The notes under the pieces were generated by a model. That model was given only the letters and a program-made list of their open reading frames with translations. It did no database searches and was not told the DNA's origin. From Echinococcus granulosus (Eukaryota; Platyhelminthes; Cestoda; Cyclophyllidea; Taeniidae): a DNA stretch of 64,000 bases. The stretch covers positions 3,355 through 67,354 of the forward strand of contig NW_020170515.1 of assembly GCF_000524195.1 (NCBI RefSeq), in the 5' to 3' direction. This document shows positions 1 to 12,200 of the stretch, in pieces (position 1 is the stretch's first letter; each line of letters begins with the position of its first letter). The position numbers and the translations under genes are program-made.

Positions 1-100
1 GCAAATTACGGCTAATTAGAAGGTCTACCTTTTCATCTGATATCCCTCCCTCCTAAAGGACGAATTCGAATTAAATCCTAGTAGGTGTAGATTGCATCTG

Positions 101-255
101 TCACAAGACCATTTTGTTTGTCCTTGTCAAGAACTTATCAGTGACAGGATGCATTGTTACCTCCCCGTCCATGCTGCGGTGATAAAATCCCTCCTCAACT
201 TCATCGGAGAGGAATAGCAGCTTCCTTTTGTGCGTGTGGTTTATGGGGCAGGTAG
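101..255 (-). CDS. CREBRF: Probable C-terminal exon of the CREBRF-like gene
   Basis: An open frame reads KRKLLFLSDEVEEGFYHR and ends at a TGA at 103-101. It resembles the human CREBRF segment NLLFVINSIKQEIVNR that follows the basic region, so this is likely the terminal coding exon. An acceptor after gccaag, with the exon starting at 255, keeps phase with the GTAAGT donor of the bZIP exon and adds about ten residues before the LLF motif. A weaker donor/acceptor pair (donor GTGCTT, acceptor just before the GAAGCTG) would give a tighter match. The exact 5' edge is therefore unsettled. Confidence 0.5.
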
Positions 256-3200
256 CTTGGCAATAAGGAGGAGGCCCAAGCACAGATGCCACATAAATAT
301 ATATGGATATATATATATATATCTTTATTCTCTGCGCCTCACACACATCACACATACATACATATGGTAATTACCCACACCTCTCGTGAATACACACACA
401 ATATGATCAACTGCATAGATCAAGAGTTTTATGCCGTGTAGGCGCCATCAACCATCTGCTTATCCACTGTATTTCTGAAGTGCATTCTTTCTCCTTTTCC
501 ACCCCCCGCCTTCGTCCCTCCCAACCTTCTCCTTCCAACTCAATTGTTTTGAGCGGGACCTAGTCAGAATGAAGGATTCGGAGTCACTTTAGGGAAGCAT
601 GAAAGGAAAGCACTTACTGTATTCCAGTCCCAAACCTGTGTATTTGATCTTGTTGGATTCGTGGAAGGCCTTCTTCTTCAGTCGACAAATTCTGCATCAA
701 ATAAAAGGAAAAGTCACAACCACAACACCACTTCACCTTCGTTGGGCGGGGCATCCCCTCCTTCTCGTGAAAGAGCTCGTTTAGAAATCTATTTCCTTAA
801 AGTTAGAATGAAATGTTGTCAGTACATCAGGGATGTGTCTAAGCCTGTGCGTTTCTGTGGGAAATAAAGATGTTTTACAGATGTGGCCGCTTCCTTAACA
901 AATAGCCTATTTCAAGGATCGACGACCCCTCATTTTTATCTTTTTTATTGTGAAATGTAGCAAAAAGTTATTTGGCTACCTCCTCCTCTCCACGCAGCCG
1001 CCAGCTACCAAAGGATAATATCGTGGAGGAGGTGTTAGGCCTCGGTATATGTCTCTACTTAAAAATGCAGGACTAATTTTACTATTAAATGCTTTCAAAG
1101 TGTTAGAACTTTTCGACACATAAAAGTCCCCATTCGCCATACCCTAGTGTCCAATTTGGTGCAACACCTATGAGAAGGCATGTGGATGTTCTTTGGCTAC
1201 ACATCTTTCATTCAAGACCTATTATCTCACCTCACTCACCCCTCGAATACCAGGAGGCAGCTACTCAAATGTTTCTGTTGATATTGCCTCTATTGATCTC
1301 CTCCTTGTCCGACAAAAAAAGTTGTGAAAATTTTGCACTTTTCACTTCTCTTTGCTGAAGCAAGCATTTATGGTGGTTGTTTATTTTAAGCCGAAAGATT
1401 GCAGCTACTTGTTCTTTGTGGATAAATTTCTTTGAAAAAAAATTCTTCCCAATTAAGGCAGGACCTTGTTACTCACTGACAAAGTTTATTTATTTGCCTA
1501 GTTAGAAACGATAGCGGACTTTTTAAACATCCTTAGTCCTTTCTCCTTTAACAGTCTCCCACTTCAAATTCCGCTTCATTACTGAAAAGAAGTTTTTTTA
1601 ATTCTGTATTGTATGCTGCAATCCATTATGATCAACAAGTTTCGGAGTGGCTTAGATTCAAGTTATAATTTCCCAGAAGGAAGGCATTTTCAGCGGTTAA
1701 TTTAAATATTAAGGGATAAATGTTTAAAAATCCTTAAATTAAATGCTTAATTTATTTGGAAAACCTTCTTTAGCGCCAAAAGTGTGCCTTCCAAACTGAG
1801 CACAAGTGGTGGGATTTTGAGAGTCCCAGTCGAAGTTCACTTACTCCTGGTAAAGCGCAACACCTTTAAAGGTGTTGTGACTCCTCACGATTCTAAGTAA
1901 AACCTGATTATTTTTTTAATTTCTTCAAAATGCCACCACTTTCTTCTTAAAAAAGGTCCACTTCATTTGACTCCACTCTAATTTAAAACTAACCATGATT
2001 TGATCCACATTTCCCAATAATTGGCAACAAATTTGACTCTTTCCTCGGATTGCTTTCGTGTTTAATATCAACAAATCACTCAGCAATACTACTTTGTTCT
2101 CTTAAAAGCAGCATTGTCATCAACTAAGCGGGAAATCCGAAATGAACACAAAAGAACCGACTCACTTGCTGGCCAGTTTATTTTTCTCCCTCTTGGCCTC
2201 TTCCACACGCCAGGATGGTGGTGCCACAGCTTCCATATCGAAGCGCGAGGACGGGAGGAGTGCACCCAAATCACCCCCTGCTGTCCCTCCAACGCCGCCG
2301 CCGCCACCACCAGCCATTATGATCTCTCCCTGGCGTGTAATTTGTGCCGATAGCCGGTCCAACTCGTCACCCATGGAGCGTAGTCGCAGGATGTTCGGTG
2401 TCACGTCGTTCCCATCTCCACGACGTAGCTTCGAACAGTGCACCAGATCGTTGCGCTTCTGAACCGGGTCCTCGAACACCACAAGAGGGTATTGAGGCAT
2501 GGAGTGGGCAGCGATTGAACAGTTGCCCACTCCAGTTACACCAAAGCTGCTGCTTCCGTCGTAGCAGCTACTCAAGGGGCTGGTGGAGGTAGAAAGTGGT
2601 GAGTTGGCTCCACCGTTGATCAAGCGTACGGCTTTTGGACCCTTGCACTGGGCGTTGTATTGCCAGAAGTAGGCGGAGGGTGCAATACCACCTACACCAG
2701 TTACCGAACCATTGGAGGAGACTGTAAAGAAGGATTGTAATGTCTTATAAAACTGATGTCCTCAATGTGATAAGCCTACGACCAGCCCCTTTAGAGACCT
2801 CGTATTTGTCACATCTCCGAGCTGTTTTCATCAGGTGGAGAGCGAAAAGGTAAAATCGTCTTTGCTTATATATTTTTATCTACTCAGGAGTTGTCAGGAA
2901 GGAAAGGTATATTTTTTTTGAAGGAAAAGTCTTCCCTACTCCATTATTACACAAATCAGAGGCCATTTTGGTGCATCCAATTGTCATATGTGATGGAGAT
3001 TCGCTGCTACTCACCTGATCACTCTTTGCTAATCATATGTAAATAATCAATCAAGACAGGAGGGTGACAGGAAGCCCTGTTCTTGGCATACATTCGCACG
3101 GCCTGGAGACATCTGTGCTTCCACATGCCTCCAGAAGGCACTCAGGTGGAATCGACCAGGAACTTTTGTCCCCTGCGGGTCCTCCTGATGGGGCAGTAAC

Positions 3201-6200
3201 TGCTCGAAATGACCACGGAGATCCCCTATCTCACACACTTCTAAGATCCACACTGCTTTGATCTCTGAGGCCCATCCATATTTTCATTTGATCTCCGTTA
3301 ACCAAATTTAGCCTTCAAGTCAACCTTCACGACATGATGCAACTCAAAACCGCCCCTCCGTCTTGGTTTGTTCGAGTTTATTCAATCAGTAAAAGGGAGC
3401 CTTATCTTTATTCTTCAAAGACAACCCGCAGCATCTTTTATTCCCCAACACAAACCTTGTTCCAGGATTGGGGAATTTGTACTTTAGACGGGAGAGGTAG
3501 ATACGCACTCCCGTTTCCTCCGTATGTTTCCCTTGACCCGTGACTATTGCCAAAGGAAATTGATAGTTGAAGAATAAAAACAAATTAGAACCATAAAGCA
3601 GTCGGAGTTTCGGTTACTTCTTTTTTCCATGCTTTCTAAGTGTAAAAAGACATTCTCCAAAAGTGGAATGTGAGAGGACTCGCCTCGCTGAGAAGAGATC
3701 TCTATACCAGTAGATTCCAAATTTTTTAATTCAAGAAAAAAACTTTCTCCGAATCTTTCTGTAGTTACTCCCCCTTTTACATGAGTGCTACCGAGCTATT
3801 CACTCTCCTCGCTTCCGAATGTGGAGAAGGTGATAGACAGGAGCGTCAAGAGCCGCAACGGAAGTCACGGAATTTTCGAATGTTGCTTTTTAAATAAATA
3901 TCATTTGATTATTAGCGCAATCCAAAAGGTCAACTCAAAAGTACACAACAATTGGCTTGCTGTCAAACGGTGGCAGCAAATCAATGCGAGTTCTTGTGCA
4001 CTTTGACATTGACAACGCTCCAGCAATTAGTGAACCATCTTGCCATCTGGAGTTGTGCCTAAGAAATATCTAGAACTGTCAGGTTCCATGCTTTAACCAT
4101 TTGAATAACCCTTTCGTCTTTAGCTTTGCCAAAAATTCTGGCACCTTTATGTTAAACGCGTTGTGTCGAAATGAGGGGGCATGATCGATACTGGTTGGAA
4201 CAACAGGAAGTGTTTTATTTTATCGTCCCTAACTTCAAGCTCTGCGGTAATTTAGTAGTAACCGTAGCCAACTACTTCTTGACCTGAAGGCCTTTTTTTG
4301 TGTCGCTTCTTCTCTAATAGCACCGATGGCAACAGGCTCGAGTTTTGCGCAGTTTTCATGCAATTCGTGAGTTCACTCCACCTCAACAGTTGCTACCGGT
4401 GACCCCGAATCGACGGAGTTTGTAGCTGGTAGGCATCGCTCGCTCTCCTTCCCCCTTTGTCCCCCTTCTACCGCCGCCGCTCGCTTGTCCTCTTAATAAC
4501 AGCTACAGTTGCTTAAGTCATAAACTCATCAAGCGATTCAATTTTTTTCTGTTAAATCTGAAGACGCCTTCGTCCACACGCGTTATATCTTCATCAGCAA
4601 ATTCGACGTGATCTCATCTGGCTATTGGTTTTTAGGTTCCTCTCTATGGTTAGCATAAAGCGGCATCCAGATCAGTAGTTCTTCGAGAGCAACTAGGGTG
4701 ACACATCGTCAAGGAAGACCTCCATTTTGCTGGATCGGTTGGTCACTACAAAGGAATGGCAGAGGTTGGAGACGGTTGAATTGCGACGAGATTGTAAATG
4801 CCGCAGGTGGAAGCCTCGGAGGCTACACTGAAGTTAGCCTCTAAATCTCATCCATCCATTCTCTTCACGGTTTTACTGGAGCCACAGCCAAACTCCTAGA
4901 CTAGACGTGATTTCTTCTCCACATTTAAGTGACATTAAAAACGGTTCGGTAAATGGGGCTAAAGAGGATGGGAGTCGAGTCTAATTAGGCCCCTTCATTG
5001 CCTCCATTCTGCATTAGGGAGCGTGTTTAAGCCATAAAATGTTTGAGCACACATTGAAACCCCCTCCCGCCTCCTCAGCATCTCTAGATCTCCACACTCC
5101 CCTAACATTTCGTCAATAACCATCATCGTGGAATTCAACAGTCGTAAAAAGAAGGAAAGAATTACTAAATTTTTCTCTCCCTCCCGCTCTCTCTCACTCT
5201 GGCGGTTCAGCTGCACGTGTAAAAGGTCTAATTACCAAAATTGAAGAGTCCCGTAATAAAAGTGGTTTTGCGGAGGGTATTTTATTCCTTAATAAGTACT
5301 TTTTATTGTGGAGTAGAAGTTCGTGAAAATTAATCGCTACAGATCACCGCTAAAATTAGTCAAAGTGGCAGTGAATTCTACCGAGCGAGGGCTAGCTTCA
5401 GAATGTCCGTCAAAAAGTGGGAAAATTGACTCGGTGGAAAGGAGCATCAGAGTAAACACGAATCAAACAATCATTTGCATCCTCTGGGGAATCAGTCACC
5501 TTGTTAATACTCACCTTTCAGATCAGACAGTAAGAAGAGTGCTTTCGGACTCACTTACGTGTCGACAGCAGGAGCTTCAATTTCTTCACCTGTTAGATGG
5601 ATAGATAGATGAATGGATGAATCCAAGGAGGGAAGGATTAATGGATGGGCGGATGGACAAATAGTTAAAACAATGGGTTGAAGGGTTTCTTGAACGGAAA
5701 AGTTCCCACGATAGGCGAATGACCCCCAAATGAGGGCCCTCCAGAGTACACCGCTCAGCACTAGGAAAATCCCAGTACATTTCATAATCTATTATATACA
5801 ATAATCACTCCCTTCTCTACAGAAAATGCATTTTTACACTTCTTAAAAACTGAAGAAGGACGTCAAAGTGGCCTAGTTGCTCCCAGACGGTTTTTCGGTG
5901 TGTCTGTGTGAATCATTGCCTCGCCTTCCAACTGGGGAGGGAGAAAGTGGCAGGAGAGCACCATGCAGGAAGGCAAGAAGGATTTGAAGCGTGGACATGA
6001 AGGCACCATCTGGTTGCGCAACGGCGCCTACAGAGGCACGTGTACTCGTCCACACATTGAGGCCACCTTATTATCCACGTCCACGAACCGTGCCGTGGTG
6101 CCAGTATGTGTGTGTGTGTGTGCCAGTGTGTGTGTTCGTACAACTACGTCACCTGTCGACTACGGAGTGGCTTTCCTTTTTTTCCTCCCTCCATAATATG

Positions 6201-9200
6201 ATGGAGGGGGAAGGAGAGAGGAAGGGGACGGCCTCGTGCACACTGGCACACACCCTTCGCCGCCGTCGGATGGCACTCCACTTCCACCGCTGCGTTACAT
6301 GGAGAGGCACTACGGCCTACCGTATGAGAGAGTGGGTAAGTGGGTGGGTGTACACACCACTGCATTGTGATTTGCACCAAATCATCACACACTGGAGATA
6401 GAACGTGACTTCAGTTCCAATCTCAGGAATCCTGAGTATGCTGTGCACTCAACTCAGAGTTTCCTCCTTCCTCTGTCGATCTGTGCCTACCTGCGAATCA
6501 CTCTTTTGAACCAATTCCTCCTTGTAAGCAGGTCTTCATTAGGCATCGGTACTTTATCTCTCTTTTAAGTCACAGAAATTTGGTGTTCTCCGGATCGCTA
6601 AATCGAAAGAAATAACTTAAATCTTCTATTTAATTTAACTTTTCAATTGCAAAAACACCACCGTGTGCTATAAATTGGGTATAATCAATGTTCCCCCTTG
6701 TCGACCAATGGAATTCCACTTGGAGGGTGAGAGCAGGCGGGAGAGGGCGAAAGACGGCAAAAAGGAGAGGCGTGAAAATAGGGGGAATTAGGAGCGAGGC
6801 AGGTGATAATGCCAACACATTCACCCTGCCCCGCCGCCCGCCTTGTCCTCCCCCTCTAGCCGACCAATCACAGCGCAGGGCGATAATAGTCCGCTTTCAA
6901 CAGCCTCACATGCACATGGGTGTCACGGGAACATTGGCGGCCAAACACTCGATTTTACAAGTGGGGAATTAAGTAGAGAGCTAATAAAGCGTCCACACCT
7001 CTCAAGTAGGCAAACAGCGGTGATTTTCACCTCGCGATCGTTATTACTTAAACCCGCGAAAAAAGGCTTGACCTCAAACCGCGACGACGAGGGAGGTCCG
7101 TCTAACGTTACTATACTTGGTTCTCTCTCCTTTTTTTCGAGCGGTGGACAAAATTTTATTACACCTTAATAAAGTTGGGGGTAGGTTTTCTCGGAGTGTC
7201 GCAATTCGATATTTTCAAGGTCATAAAGCCGCGAACACTGGAGTCACGAATCACCAATCATCGGGGAGCGGGAAGCAATTTCAAAATAGAGTGTGTAACT
7301 TGAGACAGGAGGCAGAAAAAAATTATTTCGTTAATTGCCAGTTTTAAGCATATTTTTAATGACCTTTTAAATTAATAATACTTTTTTGTGTTCTTGGATA
7401 AGAATTTGGGGGAGGGAATTTTCGAGTCCTATTTTACCCCAAAAAACACATTTTCGTTAAATTAATTAATTTTACAGAAATTTATTCAATCAAATTTATG
7501 AGTTCGTTAATTTTAAGGGAAGCGGTAGGCAGAACATGTGATTTTTGATAATCGCCATATAATGCTACAGGAATTTGAATCGTAAAATTTGAAACCCCGT
7601 AGTACCAATAGCAATAGCAGCTACAGCTGCGGCAGTTGTGGGACCCTCGATTTCTTAGAATCATATTTGAGCTTCCTTTCTCTCCCCCTCCTCTCTCTCA
7701 CTCCGGAGTTGCAATGAAATGGCAATTCACCTTGCCTTAAGTAGGGCCAAAACGCATCCTCCGTGCTACAAAGGCGAAGAGGAAAGAGGTGGCCGGAGGG
7801 ATGGAGGGGAACGGAGGTGAAGAAGCAGGAGGAGGAGGAGGAGGAGGAGAAATGAGCAGCCTTTTATGTCATGTCATTTCGTTTGTCATTATCTGGATCT
7901 CTTAGTTTTGTCTCCTGCTCAAAACAGCCCTCACAATAGGGTGAAGGCTGTTTCATTGGATGAGACGGATGGGGAATGAGTAGGGCAGGGAGGGTGGTGT
8001 GGCGGGGGCGATAGTGAAGGCGGGAGGAGAGGCAGCTAGTTAAATTAACCAGCGCCGTGTTTGTGTGTTCAATCTGGCATCGGACAAGATGCTGCGGTCA
8101 CGATAAGCCTGTCGAACATACAGAGAAATTTATATTGTTATTGTTTGCAAGTGGACATTGGTGGTCTTATCTGACAATCTCTGCCTCTCTCTCGCTCCCC
8201 AACCTATATGCCTTCAGGCCCTGGGCAAATACGTTCGCACGCCTGCGTTGCTGGGGTGGGGGAGGCGCTATCCTCAGCCAATGGGCGCGAGAGAGAGAAG
8301 CGGGGGGATGGGGATTGGTGGCTTTTATCATCTCGATGAGCGGGAGAGTTAACAATTGTGAGAGGAGGAGGAGAGGGCGAGAGAGAGGGCTTGAATGACG
8401 CGGCTAATTCGAACTTTTATCTGATTTTTCTGAGTGGGACGATTAAACTTACTTTTGGAGAAAAGAAATTAATCTCTTGCCTTATTTCTCCCCCGTTAGT
8501 TTAAAGTGTTTGCCTCGAGTGGTTATCGTATTACCACCTACACCGAGAATCCAAATAACCGAGGAGGGCGAAATTTAAACAAAACGGCGGCTCACAAACA
8601 CACACACAGCTCGATGCTAACGGTTAGTGTGAATGGAGCACACACACGAACGTGACGCTGGAGGTGGACTTGCACAACTTGAGAAAATTCTGCGATTTGT
8701 GCAAGTTATGAGGATGGGCCTCGTGTTTGTGACTTATCGCCCTCACTTCCCTTAATAAGCTGATCCACTTACATAGGGTTTGGATTGTTTTTCAGGTATG
8801 AAAAATACATGTGCGCGCACTCACCAAAGCAGTGTGAGCCGCTGGCACTGGGAGAGCCACTTACTTGAGCTTACACCACTCCTCATTACGATCAGGCGTC
8901 TTTCTGGTTAGCGGCGCGCGCATCACCGATCTACGGAGGACCGCATTTACGGCTGTGAAGGGAGGGGGGGAGATACACGGCGGAAGCGAAAGCTAACCGT
9001 AGTAAGAAACACCTAACCACCTGTCCGCGATTAGGACTCACAGTCTTCCTCGTGGAGTGATAAATGATGCCAAATTTTATGGGAGAAGTGGCAACAACTA
9101 GGGCAGGTGCATGTGTATGCGTGTGGATTTGGGTATGCATGTGTTGACCCCTCCCACTTCCCCTCCCACCGCTCTCTTTCCCTCCGCATTGAACAGGTCT

Positions 9201-12200
9201 ACTTTATAAATCAAAATTTAACATTATTAAGATTTAAAGGAGGTTTGGCAGTGGTACTCACGACTTCGCCAAGTGCACAATGCACCCAGTTACGAATCTC
9301 GCTGGTGGTGAGGTTTCTGACAGAAGCTAAATGAGAGGTGATTAATGAAACATTTCTTTCTAGAGCTCTCTCACCGAATCACATGAAACAGTGTAAATAC
9401 AAGACGTCGATAGCCCTGTGTGGATTTTAACCGATCACTGGGACCTGGCTCAAATAAGTGACAATGTGAATTTCATTACCGCATACGAACAAGTGACAGC
9501 TTGATAACCGTTTGAAAGGTATTACCTGGTCCGGCTTAAGTGGACAGCTGGAAGGCTCTCAATCCCACCATCTCACCCAATCAAAACGGTGGAAGAGAAG
9601 CAGTTCCAAATTCGTGGATTTGTGCAAAAGTCAGGAAAAAAGAGAGAGTAAAGAAGGCAATTTTATACGACTGAGGTCTCTACAACAAACGCTTTTCACG
9701 GTTCCCACCATTATTGACGTGACAAAATAATAAGTAGTGGTCAAGTAGTATCTTCATTCACGACAGCTGATAGTTCGTCTAGAATCCATTTTGGTCAGAT
9801 TTTAGCCAGAAAATTGGACAGCAATTTATTAAAAAAGAACGAAATCGTTGCCGACAACTCAGAGGTGGAATGAAGCGCAATTCTTGAGTCGCTGTCATTC
9901 CATAGCACATATTTGGTCTACTGCAGAACCACGGTCAGCACGAGCCTCCTCGTTTGGAATAAATCTCCTTTCTTTTTGGTCTTAAGCAGTAAACCATCAA
10001 ACTAGGTGTCGAGAAATTCAAAGAGAAAGTAGACTGGTGATTCAGAGCTTGTTTGACTACCTAGATCACCTTTGGATCGCACCTGGCTCCTCTCCCAATA
10101 GCCAGATTAGAACCCCTGGGGATGATGCTAGTAAGAGTGGAAAGGCTTTGAAAGTGCTGACGGTCGCCTGTGCTAATTCCAAAGGTGGAACGGATTGACT
10201 TCCTTCTAAAGGTTTACAAATCGGATCTGGGACATGAAAGCGGTTACTTGCATGATCCATATCTGCCGGTGAAGCTGTTTACATTTGGCGACTCTTTAGC
10301 ATTGGATCATTATTCTTTGAAAATTCTTGAAGCTAAGTTGCCAAAAGGGCCTAAGGGTAGCCTTCAGAAGGTACGGATAGAACTAGCTAATTGAACGTCA
10401 TATACAAGGGTCTGATCAGAAAGCAAATCTTAATCAAGACTTACTGGAAGCCGTCTCCTCCAAACTTCTGTGCTGCTCAAGCTGTTGAGACCGATGCTGT
10501 TGATGATGATGTTGGTGTTGCTGATTATGGTTATGATGGGAGTGATGCTGATGATGGATCTTGCTGCTATGAGATGTTGCAACAGCCTGAGGATCAAGAG
10601 AATTCAGCGGGTGTGATGTGATTCCCTCCGATTGATTGGATCCAGGGAAGAAGGAGACGGGAGCAAGGAAGTGGCCAGTGGTTGGATCGAAACCGTACTG
10701 ACCGACGGTATCGTATCCCACCGTTGTTGGTAGCATACCACCCTCCGATGGTGCCACAACACTTGTAGTGGTGGTAGTGTTGGTGAACATCCCCTCAAGG
10801 AATCCCGTGCCATCTGGGTTCGGGTAGCAGCTGAACTGCGACGTCTGGGGGTAGATAGTTGATGATGCTGGGTGACCATAAAATCGATCTGTGGATTCGG
10901 ATTTAGAATCCTCCATTGGTTCTGATCCAGTCGGTTGTTGACCATTGCAGGCTGAAGTGCACCGAAAGGTGGATAGTACAGTCATTAGATCAGTTGACCT
11001 GCACCATTGTCATAACTTTTGCATGAAAGGTGAAATATTTCAGGCAGAGATTAAAAATTTACCAACTCTGATCCGCAAAAGTTGAGACAGGAACATGTGT
11101 ATGTGTGTAGTGGCTACATGCAGCATGCAAGTGGGGCTGCATTTCCCACTCCATCACCACCACCACCCCGTGGTGTGTTACCTACCATTCTACCTACCTC
11201 ATCGATGCATCAGCACCATCACCAGCAAAATGCCCTGATGGACAAGTTCACTAAATGTAGCGAATGCTTCTCCCGCTTCACCTTTCTCTCCTTCCCTCCA
11301 GCCCTGGAGGCTACACACTCTAACAGGCAGGCAGGTGTGCAAGCACACACACTAGCACACAAACGCAAGTTGTGGGTGTAGGTAGGGACTGGCTTAAGAA
11401 AACACCCCATTCTGAACCACGATCACACACCTACACACAAACAACCACCAGAAATTATAGAGATAGAAGGAGATGTCGAGCCTAGAGGCTTTAACACAGC
11501 TTCACTTTCCCTACCCTTTACCCCCCCCTCCCCTGTTTCCTATTTTCTTGGCAGCCGTAAGGCTTTGTCATTGTGTCATGAAATTATCTCCTAGAAATTA
11601 GACCTATGAGTCCTCTCTGACAGGTAATCGAATTAAAGGAGTGACTGGGGAAATTGGGGTCGTGAATGAAGCAGTTTCTCTCACCCCAGTGCGTACTAAA
11701 TTGAGCGGTTTTTTTAGCCATCTGGAAAAGTTATTTATAATCTCGCCTAGTTGTAGCTCCTAGAAGACCACACTTCTCCCCCTCGCATATAGTCGACAAC
11801 TGCAGGCGGAATAAGTAGGAACAAACTACTGTTGGAAGCCCAATTACTGGGCTGTTGCTTCGGTATTCTGTGCCCACTGCTCTGCAGACTAACAGCAATC
11901 ACAACAGTCCCCATTTTCCGCACATGAGTCTGGTCTTATAACAGTCCTGAGGCATATGCACACCAGCGTCTGCTCGTGGATATGTGTTTGTATGCCCCAG
12001 GGGAGACGTAAAGGATCTAAACCCAACGCTTTACCAGCAGTCAATTTAATACTGTGCTTAGGGTGGTTGCTCTCTCCCTCTCTGTCTGTCTTTCCATCTG
12101 TCTTTCTCTTCAGCTGCCTTCTAAGACTACAGGATTAAAGATGCAAATCAGACTCAAGCCCATATTCCTCTGGGTAGAAGTGTGGCTGGATTAGGAAGAA

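Larger units (their letters stand above)
6690..8400. promoter_or_regulatory. Possible internal promoter or enhancer zone in CREBRF-like intron 2
   Basis: Several CCAAT boxes in GC-richer context (gaccaatcac near 6863, accaatcatc near 7252, agccaatggg near 8274), G-rich purine tracts and CpG-containing patches cluster here. CCAAT boxes bind NF-Y in many animal promoters. For the minus-strand gene, a promoter here would give a short product containing only the conserved block and bZIP exons. There is no direct evidence of transcription start. Confidence 0.25.
2722..10444 (-). other. 7.7-kb intron 2 of the CREBRF-like gene with promoter-like sub-region
   Basis: I find no convincing exon here. 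It includes GGAT/GATA-type microsatellite sequence (5594-5660), a TG run (6106-6136), a GGA run (7825-7850) and a CA run near 8599-8610. The part from about 6690 to 8400 is richer in G and purines and holds three CCAAT motifs (near 6863, 7252 and 8274), unlike the flanking AT-rich intron. The rest looks like ordinary intron. Confidence 0.5.

Noticed and set aside
2844..3260. Small ORFs on both strands near 3050-3260
   Set aside because: No similarity, no splice context and inside a CREBRF-like intron.
4380..4420. Retroviral-type primer site (ggtgaccccgaat)
   Set aside because: Isolated 13-base resemblance with no adjacent LTR.
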